Shown piece by piece: positions 23,612 to 32,281 of a stretch of DNA of 41,883 nucleotides (positions are counted from its first letter, which is position 1; every line of letters starts with the position of its first letter). The position numbers and the translations under genes were made by a program. The stretch comes from Actinoplanes couchii (GTDB taxonomy: Bacteria; Actinomycetota; Actinomycetes; Mycobacteriales; Micromonosporaceae): the NCBI RefSeq assembly GCF_016862075.1, contig NZ_BOMG01000081.1, positions 1-41,883 of the forward strand. Direction: 5' to 3'. Under the pieces are notes generated by a model. The model ran no database searches, was not told where the DNA came from, and saw only the letters and a list, made by a program, of their open reading frames with translations.

Positions 23612-24418
23612 GTGATTCCGGAACCGGACGACCTGCCGCTCGACGTGTTGCTGCGGCTGGCGCTGCGCGAGGTGGAGGACGATGGGGATGCTCCGATGCC
23701 GTCGCTGGTCGCGTTGCACCGACGGTCTACCCGGGAGGTTTTCGAGCGTGCTGTCGCGCTCGCCGGTCACCGTGACTCCGCACGGCGTGAACTGGGGGTG
23801 CTGATCCTGCGGGAGTTTCCGGCCTTCGCCGCGGAGACGGTCGTGCTGTTGCGGGAGCGGCTCGCGGTGGAGATCGAACCCGTGGTGACACGCTGGATCG
23901 TCTCGGGGCTCGGCCGGCATTCTGCTCGGGTGGCGTTACCGCAGGTGGTGGCGCTTGCCGATCATCCGGACGAGCGGGTGCGTTTTCATGTGGCGGCCGC
24001 GTTGCCGAGCCTGGTCGACCTCGACCGGGTGGAACCCGAAGCCGTCGAGGCGCTGGTCCGGCTCTGCCACGATGCCGACGCCGACACCCGGTACTACGCG
24101 CTGTACGCGGCGACCCGCGAGATCGCCGGGCTGGACGTGGGCCTGGTGACGCGGCTGACTGCTGCACTCGCCGACGACCCCGACGACCAGGTCCGCTCCA
24201 TGGCGACCCGTCACCACGAGGCGATCCACGAGGTCCGGCGGATGATCGCCGACGACAGCCTGATCGGTCCGGTGCTGGTGACCCTGGCTTGTGAGGGCGA
24301 CGCCGCGATGCTGGCCGAGCTGCTCCGCCGCCACCTCGACCCGGCGGCCGCAGACGCACTTGCCGAACGACTGGTCACCTGGTGGACCGACCGGGAGAGT
24401 CGCGTCGTGTGGGCCTGA
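23612..24418 (+). CDS. HEAT-repeat protein of unknown function
   Basis: A 268-residue, very acidic protein starting at the GTG 23612. It consists of helical pairs of HEAT type from about residue 30 to 255, for example ALPQVVALADHPDERVRFHVA, EAVEALVRLCHDADADTRYY and ALADDPDDQVRSMATRH. Such repeats form a curved scaffold that binds other proteins. No enzyme motif, signal peptide or membrane segment is seen. It is monocistronic by layout: divergent from the quinone reductase, and convergent with the radical SAM gene with only 16 bp between. Confidence 0.85.
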   Translation: MIPEPDDLPLDVLLRLALREVEDDGDAPMPSLVALHRRSTREVFERAVALAGHRDSARRELGVLILREFPAFAAETVVLLRERLAVEIEPVVTRWIVSGLGRHSARVALPQVVALADHPDERVRFHVAAALPSLVDLDRVEPEAVEALVRLCHDADADTRYYALYAATREIAGLDVGLVTRLTAALADDPDDQVRSMATRHHEAIHEVRRMIADDSLIGPVLVTLACEGDAAMLAELLRRHLDPAAADALAERLVTWWTDRESRVVWA

Positions 24419-24434
24419 CCCCACGTCGCGCGGA

Positions 24435-25091
24435 TCAGCGTCCGCGGCGTGTGGGCAGGCCGGCCAGCAGGGCGTCCAGAGCGTCGGTGTCGGCCCAGCC
24501 GTTCACCGACACGTCGCCGGATGCGGTCACCGTCACCTCCAGGCGGTCCGGGCCGGACACGTTCCGCAGACGGTCGGTGAGATGCAGGAACTCCTGGTTG
24601 GTGGAGCCCAGCCACGGGCGTTCCCGGTCGACGAGATCCTGCCGGAACGGCCCGGCCACCAGCAGATCGGTGTGGTCCAGGAGGGCGGCCACGGCACGGT
24701 CGCCGTCCGATGCCCGGGTACGCAGGACCGCGTGCTCGTAACCGGTGAAGGTCATCACCGTGAGCCCGGCCGCCTGGATCCCGGCCGCGACGGCGGCCAG
24801 TCCGGCCGGCTGTTCGAACGGTTCACCGCCGAGCAGGGTCACCCCGCTGGTGCCCGCCTCGGTCACCCGGGCGACCAGGTCGGCGGGGTCGATCAGGGTG
24901 CCTCCCCGCGTACCGAAGAGGTGGGGGTTGAAACAGCCCGCGCAGCGGATCGTGCAGCCCTGGACCCAGATCGCGCTGCGCTCGCCCGGCCCTTCGGCGG
25001 TGGTCCGATCCAGGAACCGGGCCACCCGGACCGCATCCGGCGCCGGTCGCGGTCCGGCACCGGGGTCCGTCTCCGGTGGGCCGTCAGACAT
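24435..25091 (-). CDS. Radical SAM activase-like protein (4Fe-4S single cluster domain)
   Basis: A 218-residue protein with CxxxCxxC in WVQGCTIRCAGCFN (about residues 44-53), the ligands of the radical SAM 4Fe-4S cluster. GGEPFEQPAGLAAVA and the SAM-binding TFTGYEHAV follow, as in NrdG/PflA-type activating enzymes. A C-terminal extension of about 60 residues lies beyond the short activase fold. A glycyl-radical target is not present nearby. It is the last gene of a minus-strand operon starting with a Ycf46-like AAA ATPase, and it overlaps the HhH gene by 8 bp. In that operon it occupies the place where cyanobacterial versions have a ferredoxin, so an iron-sulfur input may be the shared theme; this is inferred. 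Confidence 0.87.
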   Translation of the reverse strand: MSDGPPETDPGAGPRPAPDAVRVARFLDRTTAEGPGERSAIWVQGCTIRCAGCFNPHLFGTRGGTLIDPADLVARVTEAGTSGVTLLGGEPFEQPAGLAAVAAGIQAAGLTVMTFTGYEHAVLRTRASDGDRAVAALLDHTDLLVAGPFRQDLVDRERPWLGSTNQEFLHLTDRLRNVSGPDRLEVTVTASGDVSVNGWADTDALDALLAGLPTRRGR

Positions 25092-26067
25092 CGACGATGC
25101 GTCCGAACGGCTGGTTCTGCAGGTGTGGCGGGGGTGGTGGGGGACTGCACGACAACCGTTCCCGGATCGCCACGAACTCGTGCGGGGCCAGGTTCACCGC
25201 CGCCGCGAACTCGGCGATCGAATGGAAACCGCCGCGGGCCAGGCGGGCCGAGACGGCTCTGGCGGCGACGTCCGGGCCGATGCCGGGCAGGGCCGAGAAC
25301 TGCGCCGCGTCCGCGCGGTTGACATCGACGAGCCCGGACGGCCCGGACCGGTCGACCGGGGACGGCGTCGCGGACCGGCCGGCCGGGGGCGGCGTCGCGG
25401 GCTGGCCGATCGGGGGCGGCGTCGCGGGCTGCTCACCGAAAGCGGGCATCGGGTCCGGCGGCACCGGTGGCTCGGGTGCGGCGGGAACCGGTGACGGGGC
25501 ACCGGGGTAGGCCGGCGGCGGCGGGAAAGCCGGCCCGGTGGAGCCGGTGTAAGGCTGCGGCGGGAAAGGGGCCGGCGCGGGCGGTGCCGGGGCCTGCGAG
25601 TAGGGCGCGTAGAACTGATCCGGCGGCGGGACCAGACCCTGGACCTGTGGTGGCAGCGGCGCCGGCGGCCCGGCCGGAGCGGGCCACGGCATCGGTTGCT
25701 GCTGCAGGTACCACGGCTGCTGAGCGGCCCGCCACCGTAACCAGTCGACGTTGATGATCAGAGCGTGCACCACCGAGGCGATCCAGACGATCAGCACGCC
25801 GAACGCCAACAGCCCGGACCACACCGAATCCTTCGGTTGCTCAGGTCCCAGGAAGAAACAGACGTTGCCCACCACGGTGTAGACCAGCCCAAAGATCCAC
25901 CACATCGGACGCCGGGCCCGGATGCCGACGTAGCAGAACCCGGCCGCGCTCAGGCAGCCGAGACTGAAGATCGGCAGCAGCACCCAGGCGCTGTGCCCGA
26001 GCCGCCACCAGATGCTGACCGGGCCGAGCCGGGGCCGGCGTTCCGGTTCAGGCGGGATCCACGTCAC
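25084..26067 (-). CDS. Membrane protein with proline-rich linker and helix-hairpin-helix domain
   Basis: A 327-residue protein with three or four hydrophobic helices in its first 115 residues (WVLLPIFSLGCLSAAGFCYVG, WWIFGLVYTVVGNVCFFLG, LLAFGVLIVWIASVVHALII). About 130 residues rich in Pro, Ala, Gln and Tyr follow. The C-terminal helix-hairpin-helix region at about 245-310 reads VDVNRADAAQFSALPGIG, the ComEA-like pattern, then ARGGFHSIAEFAAAVNLAP. HhH domains bind DNA or act in protein contacts, so this could tether a DNA- or partner-binding module at the membrane. It overlaps DUF2997 by 20 bp upstream and the radical SAM gene by 8 bp downstream. Confidence 0.85.
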   Translation of the reverse strand: MTWIPPEPERRPRLGPVSIWWRLGHSAWVLLPIFSLGCLSAAGFCYVGIRARRPMWWIFGLVYTVVGNVCFFLGPEQPKDSVWSGLLAFGVLIVWIASVVHALIINVDWLRWRAAQQPWYLQQQPMPWPAPAGPPAPLPPQVQGLVPPPDQFYAPYSQAPAPPAPAPFPPQPYTGSTGPAFPPPPAYPGAPSPVPAAPEPPVPPDPMPAFGEQPATPPPIGQPATPPPAGRSATPSPVDRSGPSGLVDVNRADAAQFSALPGIGPDVAARAVSARLARGGFHSIAEFAAAVNLAPHEFVAIRERLSCSPPPPPPHLQNQPFGRIVDV

Positions 26068-26266
26068 GGTTCACCTGCTGATCCGGTACGACCGAGGTCT
26101 GGCGTGTGTAGTCGCCGGTGAAGGCGCTGCTCTGCACCTTGCCGTCGATCAGGTCCTCGAGGACGGCGATGTAGTCCAGGCAGTTCTCGCCGAGGATGTC
26201 CAGGGTCTCGGCGCTGACCGTGCCGTCGGGGTTGACGGTCACCACGATCCGGGGTCGGTCGGTCAT
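26048..26266 (-). CDS. DUF2997-like small protein
   Basis: A 72-residue protein from the ATG at 26266, which overlaps the stop of the DUF1257 gene (ATGA). The start RIVVTVNPDGTVSAETLDILGENC matches DUF2997: a short beta-hairpin with D/N-G-x-V, then G-x-x-C and a helix (LDYIAVLEDLIDG). No catalytic residues are known for this family. In cyanobacteria DUF2997 is found beside DUF1257 (Ycf35) and Ycf46-like AAA proteins, as here. The conserved Cys after LGEN is kept. Confidence 0.8.
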   Translation of the reverse strand: MTDRPRIVVTVNPDGTVSAETLDILGENCLDYIAVLEDLIDGKVQSSAFTGDYTRQTSVVPDQQVNRDVDPA

Positions 26267-26700
26267 GTCCGTTCCACCTCGAAGACCAGTCGCACGCCGG
26301 CGTTGTCGTCGACGGTCTCCGACTCCAGCCGCAGCCCGGCGGCGGGCGCCTGGTCCCGCAGCCGCTCCAGCACGGCCCGCTGCACCCGCCGGCCGTACGC
26401 CCCGTCCACCGCGGTGACCAGCTCCATCGCCCGGGCCTGGTCGGCGCCGGTGAAGTGGGCGCCCCAGATCCCCTCGGTGTCGCGGGTGAAGACGGCCTCG
26501 ACGGCCTCCCACCGCGCGGTGACCCGATCGGTCCCGGACACCACCGCGGCTCCGGTGTCGCGCAGAGCATCGGCCAGCAGAGTGACGTCACGCATCCGGG
26601 TGCGGACCTGGCACACCCCGTCGGCGCCCCGGTCGGACGCGGCCTTGACCGCGGCCGCCCCGGCCATCGCCAATGGCACCAGTAGTAGCGAAACACTCAC
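26263..26700 (-). CDS. DUF1257 (Ycf35-like) protein
   Basis: The GTG at 26700 is preceded by GGAGGGGGG and gives 145 residues; the long upstream frame is a shadow of the AAA gene. An N-terminal hydrophobic stretch (SLLLVPLAMAGAAAVKAA) could be a signal or anchor and is unusual for this family. The DUF1257 core begins at QVRTRMRDVTLLADALRDTG and ends in SETVDDNAGVRLVFEV. The function is unknown; the family is conserved in cyanobacteria and red-algal plastids. It lies 35 bp after the AAA ATPase and overlaps DUF2997 by 4 bp. Confidence 0.78.
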   Translation of the reverse strand: MSVSLLLVPLAMAGAAAVKAASDRGADGVCQVRTRMRDVTLLADALRDTGAAVVSGTDRVTARWEAVEAVFTRDTEGIWGAHFTGADQARAMELVTAVDGAYGRRVQRAVLERLRDQAPAAGLRLESETVDDNAGVRLVFEVERT

Positions 26701-26735
26701 CGGAGACCCCCCTCCGTCGTCGGTGTGCCGACACC

Positions 26736-28304
26736 CTACCGTCCGCCCAGGTCCCAGTCCTCGGTGCCGGTGGCGGAGACCGCCCTTGTCCGGGCCCATC
26801 CGCGCAGCGCGTCGAGCCGCTCGGCCTGGGTGACGCTCAACGGGACGATGCTCATCACCGCCCGGACGAGGTCGTCGCGGCGCACCGGCCGGCGCTCGGA
26901 GAACGCGTCGAACAACCCGGCCGTGACGGCCTGTTCGATCTCGGCCCCGGAGTAGCCGTCGGTCAGCCCGGACAGCTCGAGGAGCAACTCGTCGTCGACG
27001 GTCAGTTCCCCGGCGGCCCGCGGATGGCGCAGCGCCCGCCACAGGTGCACCCGCCACACCGCGACCCGTTCGGGCCGGCTGGGCAGGTCGACGAAGAACG
27101 TCTCGTCGAACCGGCCCTTGCGCAGCAACTCCGGCGGCAGCCCCTCGAAGTCGTTGGCGGTGGCGATCACGAACACCGGATGCCGTTTCTCCTGCATCCA
27201 GGTCAGGAACGTGCCGAACACCCGGGAACCGGTGCCGGAGTCGCCGGTCCCGGAGGCGAAACCCTTCTCGATCTCGTCGATCCACAGCACGCAGGGCGCG
27301 ATCGCCTCGGCGGTGCGCAGCGCGGTGCGCATGTTGTGCTCGCTGGACCCGACCAGGCCGGAGAACACCCGCCCGATGTCCAGGCGCAGCAGCGGCAGGT
27401 TCCACACCGTGGCGACGGCTTTCGCGGTCAGCGACTTGCCGCAGCCGGGCACCCCGGTGATCAGCACCCCGCGCGGTGCGGGCAGACCGTAGTCGGCGGC
27501 GTCGGCCAGCCACGACCCGTTGCGTTTGACCAGCCAGGCCTTCAACTTCTCCAGCCCGCCGACATCCTCCAGCCTGGTGTCGGTCGAGACGAATTCCAGA
27601 AGACCCGATTTGCGTACGGTCTGGCGCTTCTCGTCGTGCACGATGTGCAGGTCGTCGAGGTCCAGGACGGTGCCGTTGACCATGGCCCGGGCGTACGCGT
27701 TCTCCGCCTCCTGCATGGTCAGCCCGGCCGCCGCCGTGACGAACCGCTCACGTCCCGCCTCGTCCAGGTCGACCCGCATCCGCCCGCCGGCCGTGTTGGA
27801 GCTGATCATCGTCTCCAGCAGGACGCGGCGCTGGATCTCGCCGGGCAGCGGGTAGTCCACGATCGTGACGTCCTTGGCCAGCTCCGCCGGGATCGCCAGC
27901 ACCGGGGAGAGCAGCACCAGCGTGCGCGGGTGCGGGCCGCTGCGGAACACCTGGACGATGTCACGCAGCAGCCGGACCGGTTCCATGTTCTGCGGGTACT
28001 GCCCGTCCTGCAGCAGCGGGTGCAGGTCCCGGAAGACGAAGACGGCCGGCTCCTCGATGCGCTGGATCGCGTTCAGCGCGTCGTTGGGCCGCATGCCGCC
28101 GGGGCGCGGCTGGCCGTCCTGGTGGATCAGGCCGCGGGTGGCCGTCCACGTCCAGACTCCGCGGGGGATCCGCACCTGCTCGGGATCGCGGGCGATCACC
28201 GCGATCTCGTGCAGGGCGCGCTGCTCCTCGAACGATTCCAGATAGAGGATCGGGAACCGCGCTTTCAGCAGCTGCGCGAACGTCTCGGCGAAGGGCCTGT
28301 TCAT
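26736..28304 (-). CDS. Ycf46-like classical AAA ATPase
   Basis: A 522-residue protein from the ATG at 28304. Residues about 1-220 form the N-terminal domain of Ycf46-type proteins (FPILYLESFEEQRALHEIA), itself a degenerate P-loop fold. The AAA domain is complete: Walker A GVPGCGKSLTAKA (about 290), Walker B CVLWIDEIEKG, sensor 1 FVIATAND, arginine fingers in LLRKGRFDE, sensor 2 YSGAEIEQA. It should assemble as a hexamer that remodels a protein using ATP. In cyanobacteria Ycf46 has been linked to carbon and photosynthesis regulation; here the organism is no phototroph as far as seen. It is followed in the same operon by DUF1257, DUF2997, the HhH membrane protein and the radical SAM protein; a DUF2079 gene ends only 12 bp before it. 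Confidence 0.92.
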   Translation of the reverse strand: MNRPFAETFAQLLKARFPILYLESFEEQRALHEIAVIARDPEQVRIPRGVWTWTATRGLIHQDGQPRPGGMRPNDALNAIQRIEEPAVFVFRDLHPLLQDGQYPQNMEPVRLLRDIVQVFRSGPHPRTLVLLSPVLAIPAELAKDVTIVDYPLPGEIQRRVLLETMISSNTAGGRMRVDLDEAGRERFVTAAAGLTMQEAENAYARAMVNGTVLDLDDLHIVHDEKRQTVRKSGLLEFVSTDTRLEDVGGLEKLKAWLVKRNGSWLADAADYGLPAPRGVLITGVPGCGKSLTAKAVATVWNLPLLRLDIGRVFSGLVGSSEHNMRTALRTAEAIAPCVLWIDEIEKGFASGTGDSGTGSRVFGTFLTWMQEKRHPVFVIATANDFEGLPPELLRKGRFDETFFVDLPSRPERVAVWRVHLWRALRHPRAAGELTVDDELLLELSGLTDGYSGAEIEQAVTAGLFDAFSERRPVRRDDLVRAVMSIVPLSVTQAERLDALRGWARTRAVSATGTEDWDLGGR

Positions 28305-28316
28305 CAGGTTATTTTC

Positions 28317-29915
28317 TCAGCTGGCCGTCCCGGTGCCGCGGATCGGCTGGATCGCCGGCCCGGTGCGCTGCAGGACCTGGACACGGCCGGTGGAGTAGAC
28401 GACCCGGAAGCCCATCTGGTCGAGCTGCTGCATGACCTGCGGGACCTCCTTCTTGCCGATCGGGCAGCTGGGGTTGATCGTGTCGACGATCGCCCAGTCG
28501 CCCTTGTCGACGTTCGAGCCGATCAGGGTGACCTCGTTGGTCGGCAGCAGGGGGATCAGCAGGTTGTTGGTGGCCCGTACCGGCACGCCCGGAGGGATCT
28601 TGGCCAGCGCCTCCGGGGCTTCGGCGACGAGCGAGGCGTTGTTGAACGGCGCGGCCGTCCCCTGGTGCCACAGCTTGATCGGGTTCTCCCGGACGTCCTG
28701 CACCGCGAACCAGACGAAGACCGGCGCCGCGACAGCCGCCATGATCGTCGCAGTGCGCGGAACCCACCGCCGCCGAACCGCCGTTTCCGTTTCCTGTTCC
28801 GGTTCCGGTTCCGGCGCATCCGTCTTCTCGGCGTCGGCCGGTGGTTCCGGCACGGCCTTGCGCGGCGCCATCGTCGGATCGGGGGCCGGGCCCAGGCCGC
28901 GAACCCGGTCGACCAGGCTTCCGAGGCGGCGGAAACTGTCGGCGACCGCGGCGAACAGGATCGGGATCAGCGGCATGTCGTAGTAGAGCGTCGACGACCA
29001 CTGGGTGTCCCGGGCCGACAGCATCCGGCTCAGCATGATCGGCACGATCAGCAGCACCAGCGGCGACGCCAGCGCCGCGAACCCGACCGGGATGAGCAGC
29101 TGCTCCCAGGTGGTGAGCTTGACCTCGTTGTCCACCATCAGCCCGAGGATCTCCCCGGGGTGCGACAGCATGTACGGGATGCCGGCGAAGATGCCGTCCG
29201 CGTGCAGGCTGGCCTGGTAGTCCTTGGCGTAGGTGAAGCCGCCCGGATTCAGGTTCGGGATGATGAACTTCAGCGTCACGATGAACCACAGCGCGCCCCA
29301 CCCGATCAGGAACGCCCCGTGCCGCCAGCGCCGGTTGAGCAGCGCGTAGGCGCCGAGCATCGCGGCCATCAGCCCGCCGTCCTCCTTGACGGTGACCATC
29401 GCCGCGAACAGGATCGTCGCCTGGGTCCAGTGCCCGGCCAGCATCCGTTCCAGCCCCCAGGCCAGGAACAGTGCCCCGAACATGACCTCGTGCACCGGGA
29501 ACTGGATGGTCCCGAACACCGCGTGGCTGCACAGGTACGCGATCAGCATCACCGAGCCGACGAGGATCCCGTGCCGCCGCCGGAAGATGTGGTAGATCGG
29601 CACCCCGGACAGGCAGATCAGCACCACCTGGGCGTAGACCAGGGTGATCGGCGAGTCGTGGATCCACACCAGCGGGGCGAGCAGTGCGAACACCGGGGAG
29701 AAGTGGTCGCCGAGCTGCACGTACCCCTTGATCGGCACCATCGGCCATCCGCTGTGTGCCCAGCCCTGCACCGCCTGGTAGAAGATGCCCAGGTCGCAGG
29801 CGCCGACGGTGAGGGCCTCGTACTGGGCGCGGGCCCAGGGGGCGAAGAAGTAGATCGCGAGGCCGACGATCCAGCCGCAAGGGGAGAGCAGCGTCCGCCG
29901 CACTGTCAGGAGCAC
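28317..29915 (-). CDS. DUF2079 polytopic membrane protein
   Basis: A 532-residue protein with about nine to ten hydrophobic helices over the first 320 residues. A Pro/Glu-rich cytosolic linker (EPPADAEKTDAPEPEPEQ) follows, then another helix and an outer domain of about 130 residues. Motifs CDLGIFYQAVQGWAHS, GDHFSPVFALLAPL and FPVHEVMFGALFLAWGL are those of DUF2079, a GT-C-like glycosyltransferase-related family. A catalytic Asp/His near CDLG and GDHFSP would fit that fold, but the substrate is unknown. It ends 12 bp before the AAA ATPase start on the same strand and may be transcribed with it. It is divergent from the subtilisin gene. Confidence 0.88.
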   Translation of the reverse strand: MLLTVRRTLLSPCGWIVGLAIYFFAPWARAQYEALTVGACDLGIFYQAVQGWAHSGWPMVPIKGYVQLGDHFSPVFALLAPLVWIHDSPITLVYAQVVLICLSGVPIYHIFRRRHGILVGSVMLIAYLCSHAVFGTIQFPVHEVMFGALFLAWGLERMLAGHWTQATILFAAMVTVKEDGGLMAAMLGAYALLNRRWRHGAFLIGWGALWFIVTLKFIIPNLNPGGFTYAKDYQASLHADGIFAGIPYMLSHPGEILGLMVDNEVKLTTWEQLLIPVGFAALASPLVLLIVPIMLSRMLSARDTQWSSTLYYDMPLIPILFAAVADSFRRLGSLVDRVRGLGPAPDPTMAPRKAVPEPPADAEKTDAPEPEPEQETETAVRRRWVPRTATIMAAVAAPVFVWFAVQDVRENPIKLWHQGTAAPFNNASLVAEAPEALAKIPPGVPVRATNNLLIPLLPTNEVTLIGSNVDKGDWAIVDTINPSCPIGKKEVPQVMQQLDQMGFRVVYSTGRVQVLQRTGPAIQPIRGTGTAS

Positions 29916-30112
29916 GGCCGCACAACCTAGTCGATCGCCCTGCGCAAGGGGAAACCCGCTTGTGACGGCGTGTCGAATCGTGCGGGCATATCACGACCCG
30001 CATACCCGTACTGCGATCTATCGACCTCGATGTACTGGTCGGTAACGTCCGATGCCACAGCCGCCGGGGGCGGACGGCTCCTCTTCCACACCGATCGAGA
30101 GGAACAGGGGAC

Positions 30113-31666
30113 GTGAAACTCCACCGCACGTCAGCAGCGAGCGCGGGCCTCCTCGCGCTGGGGCTGAGCGCGATCGCCGGCTTCGGCACGCCCGCCACCG
30201 CCGCCGAGCCCACCGGCGTCATCCGCGAGGCCGGCTCACCGGACGCCATCGAGGGCAGCTACATCGTCGTCCTCAAGGACAGCGCCACCACGACGGCCGG
30301 CACCCTCGCCGGCAAATACGACGGCACCGTCGAAGAGGTCTACACCAAAGCCGTGAAGGGCTTCGAGACGAAGATCGACGCCGCCGACGCCGCGAAACTG
30401 GCCGCCGACCCGGTCGTCGACTACGTCGAGCAGAACCAGGTCATCCGCCTGGCCGCCGGCACCCAGACCGGCGCCACCTGGGGCCTGGACCGCATCGACC
30501 AGGCCAGCCTGCCGCTGTCCACCACCTACACGTACCCGAACACCGCGTCGAGCGTGCACGCCTACATCATCGACACCGGCATCCTGACCACCCACTCGCA
30601 GTTCGGTGGGCGCGCGGTCAGCGGATACGACTTCGTCGACAGCGACAGCAACGCCACCGACTGCAACGGCCACGGCACACACGTCGCCGGGACCGTCGGC
30701 GGTTCCACGTACGGCGTGGCCAAGGAAGTGCAGCTCGTCGCGGTCCGGGTCCTCGACTACGAGGGCAGCGGCACCACGGCCGGTGTCATCTCCGGCATCA
30801 ACTGGGTGACCAGCAACGCGATCAAACCGGCCGTGGCGAACATGAGCCTCGGCGGCAGCGCCAGCACCACCCTCGACACCGCGGTCGCCAACTCGATCGC
30901 GGCCGGCATCACCTACGGCGTCGCGGCCGGCAACGACAACGCCAACGCGTCCAGCTACTCCCCGGCGCGTGTCGCCTCGGCCATCACCGTCGGCGCGACC
31001 ACCAGCACCGACGCCCGGGCCAGCTACTCCAACTACGGCAGCATCCTGGACATCTTCGCGCCTGGTACGTCGATCACCTCCGCCTGGTACACCAGCACCA
31101 CGGCGACCAGCACCATCAGCGGCACCTCGATGGCCACCCCGCACGTGGTCGGCGCGGCCGCCCTGGTCCTGCAGGACAACCCGTCGTACACCCCGGCCCA
31201 GGTCGCCTCGACGCTGACCGGCAACGCGGTCTCCGGCAAGGTCACCAGCCCCGGCACCGGTTCACCGAACCTGCTCCTGCAGGTCGGCACCGGCGGTGGC
31301 GGCGGCGAGACCCCGACCGGCTGCACCGGCACCAACAGCACCGCGGTCGCCATCCCGGACGCCGGCTCCGCGGTGACCAGCTCGATCGCCATCTCCGGCT
31401 GCGGCCGCTCCGCGTCGTCGACGTCGACGATCGCGGTCAACATCAGCCACACCTACCGCGGCGACCTGACGATCGCGCTGGTCGCGCCGGACGGCACCAG
31501 CTACTCGCTGAAGAGCAGCAGCAGCTCGGACAGCACCGACGACGTCAACACGACCTACACGGCGAACCTGTCGAGTGAGGCCGCGGACGGCACGTGGCAG
31601 CTCAAGGTCCAGGACGTCTACTCCTCGGACACCGGCACCATCAACTCCTGGACCCTCACGGTCTGA
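30113..31666 (+). CDS. Secreted subtilisin-like serine protease (S8) with C-terminal P-domain
   Basis: A 517-residue protein from the GTG at 30113, with AGGGG upstream. A signal peptide covers about 1-30 (LLALGLSAIAGFGTPATA). An inhibitor I9 propeptide follows at about 48-110 (SYIVVLKDS..). The S8 catalytic domain has the triad Asp in AYIIDTGI (about 153), His in NGHGTHVAG (about 187) and Ser in GTSMATPHV (about 339). After a Gly linker comes a P-domain (about 405-517; VAIPDAGSAVTSSIAISGC.., YRGDLTIALVAPDGTSY), the proprotein-convertase type stabilising module. It is an extracellular endopeptidase. The P-domain closely resembles the one in the nuclease encoded at 33398-34480. Confidence 0.95.
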   Translation: MKLHRTSAASAGLLALGLSAIAGFGTPATAAEPTGVIREAGSPDAIEGSYIVVLKDSATTTAGTLAGKYDGTVEEVYTKAVKGFETKIDAADAAKLAADPVVDYVEQNQVIRLAAGTQTGATWGLDRIDQASLPLSTTYTYPNTASSVHAYIIDTGILTTHSQFGGRAVSGYDFVDSDSNATDCNGHGTHVAGTVGGSTYGVAKEVQLVAVRVLDYEGSGTTAGVISGINWVTSNAIKPAVANMSLGGSASTTLDTAVANSIAAGITYGVAAGNDNANASSYSPARVASAITVGATTSTDARASYSNYGSILDIFAPGTSITSAWYTSTTATSTISGTSMATPHVVGAAALVLQDNPSYTPAQVASTLTGNAVSGKVTSPGTGSPNLLLQVGTGGGGGETPTGCTGTNSTAVAIPDAGSAVTSSIAISGCGRSASSTSTIAVNISHTYRGDLTIALVAPDGTSYSLKSSSSSDSTDDVNTTYTANLSSEAADGTWQLKVQDVYSSDTGTINSWTLTV

Positions 31667-31739
31667 CCCGTGGGGTCGGACCGTGAGGTCGGGGGTCGAT
31701 CCGCATGACCCGCAGCTACGTCTGACCCGCATCGGCGTT

Positions 31740-31768
31740 CGGGCCCGGGACTCCTCCCGCCGGGCCCG
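31740..31768 (+). terminator. Hairpin after the subtilisin gene
   Basis: GGGCCCGG (31741-31748) pairs with CCGGGCCC (31760-31767), plus one closing C-G pair and an 11-base loop. It is 73 bp past the stop codon. No T-run follows, which is usual in high-GC actinomycetes. Confidence 0.6.
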
Positions 31769-31783
31769 TTCGGCGTGTCCCCG

Positions 31784-31846
31784 CCCGTGTCGCCGCCCGG
31801 GATGCCCGTGTCGCCGGCCGGGACGCCCGTGTCGCCGCCCGAGATG
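31784..31846. repeat. Three tandem 21-bp repeats
   Basis: CCCGTGTCGCCGCCCGGGAT(G) occurs three times head to tail at 31784, 31805 and 31826, with two changes in copy 2 and one in copy 3. They lie in the noncoding gap before the DUF2203 gene. Confidence 0.75.
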
Positions 31847-31895
31847 TCAACGTGGGGTTCGGGTGACGTGCGCATGCGGATGACACACTCTGATC

Positions 31896-32267
31896 ATGGG
31901 TCTGTTCACATTGCCGGAAGCACGACTCGAACTCGCGAACCTGCGACCCGTCATCGCCGAGATCATCACCCTCCGTGCCGACATGGTGGAACTCTCCGCA
32001 GCCCTGGTACCCGGCGGCGAACCCACCGCACTCGGCGGCCTGCCGGAACGCAAATTCGCCGAGGCCCGACTCAACGAACTGATGACCGAGATCCAGCAGA
32101 CCGGCGCCGAACTCAAGGGCGTCGCCCCGCTGCTCCTCGACTTCCCCGCCGATCTGGACGACGTCCCGGTCCTGCTGTGCTGGCTGGAAGGCGACCCGGA
32201 CATCACCTGGTACCACCGCGCCGACCTGGGTTTCGGCGGCCGCCGACCACTCCCCGACACGATCTGA
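31896..32267 (+). CDS. DUF2203 family protein
   Basis: A 123-residue cytosolic protein. The start GLFTLPEARLELANLRPVI matches DUF2203: a helix with the TLPEAR motif, a middle helical segment, and the conserved C-terminal part GVAPLLLDFPADLDDVPVLLCWLEGD followed by the ITWYHR..DLGFGGRRPL motif. No enzyme motif is known for the family. It is monocistronic and its promoter region contains the 21-bp repeats. A MITE-like repeat begins 15 bp after its stop. Confidence 0.88.
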   Translation: MGLFTLPEARLELANLRPVIAEIITLRADMVELSAALVPGGEPTALGGLPERKFAEARLNELMTEIQQTGAELKGVAPLLLDFPADLDDVPVLLCWLEGDPDITWYHRADLGFGGRRPLPDTI

Positions 32268-32281
32268 CCGCGTCTTGCCGC

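Noticed and set aside
26673..29930. Plus-strand open frame of 1085 codons
   Set aside because: It is the antisense shadow of the AAA ATPase and DUF2079 genes, which have clear motifs. Its sequence is Arg/Gln/Asp/His-rich noise.
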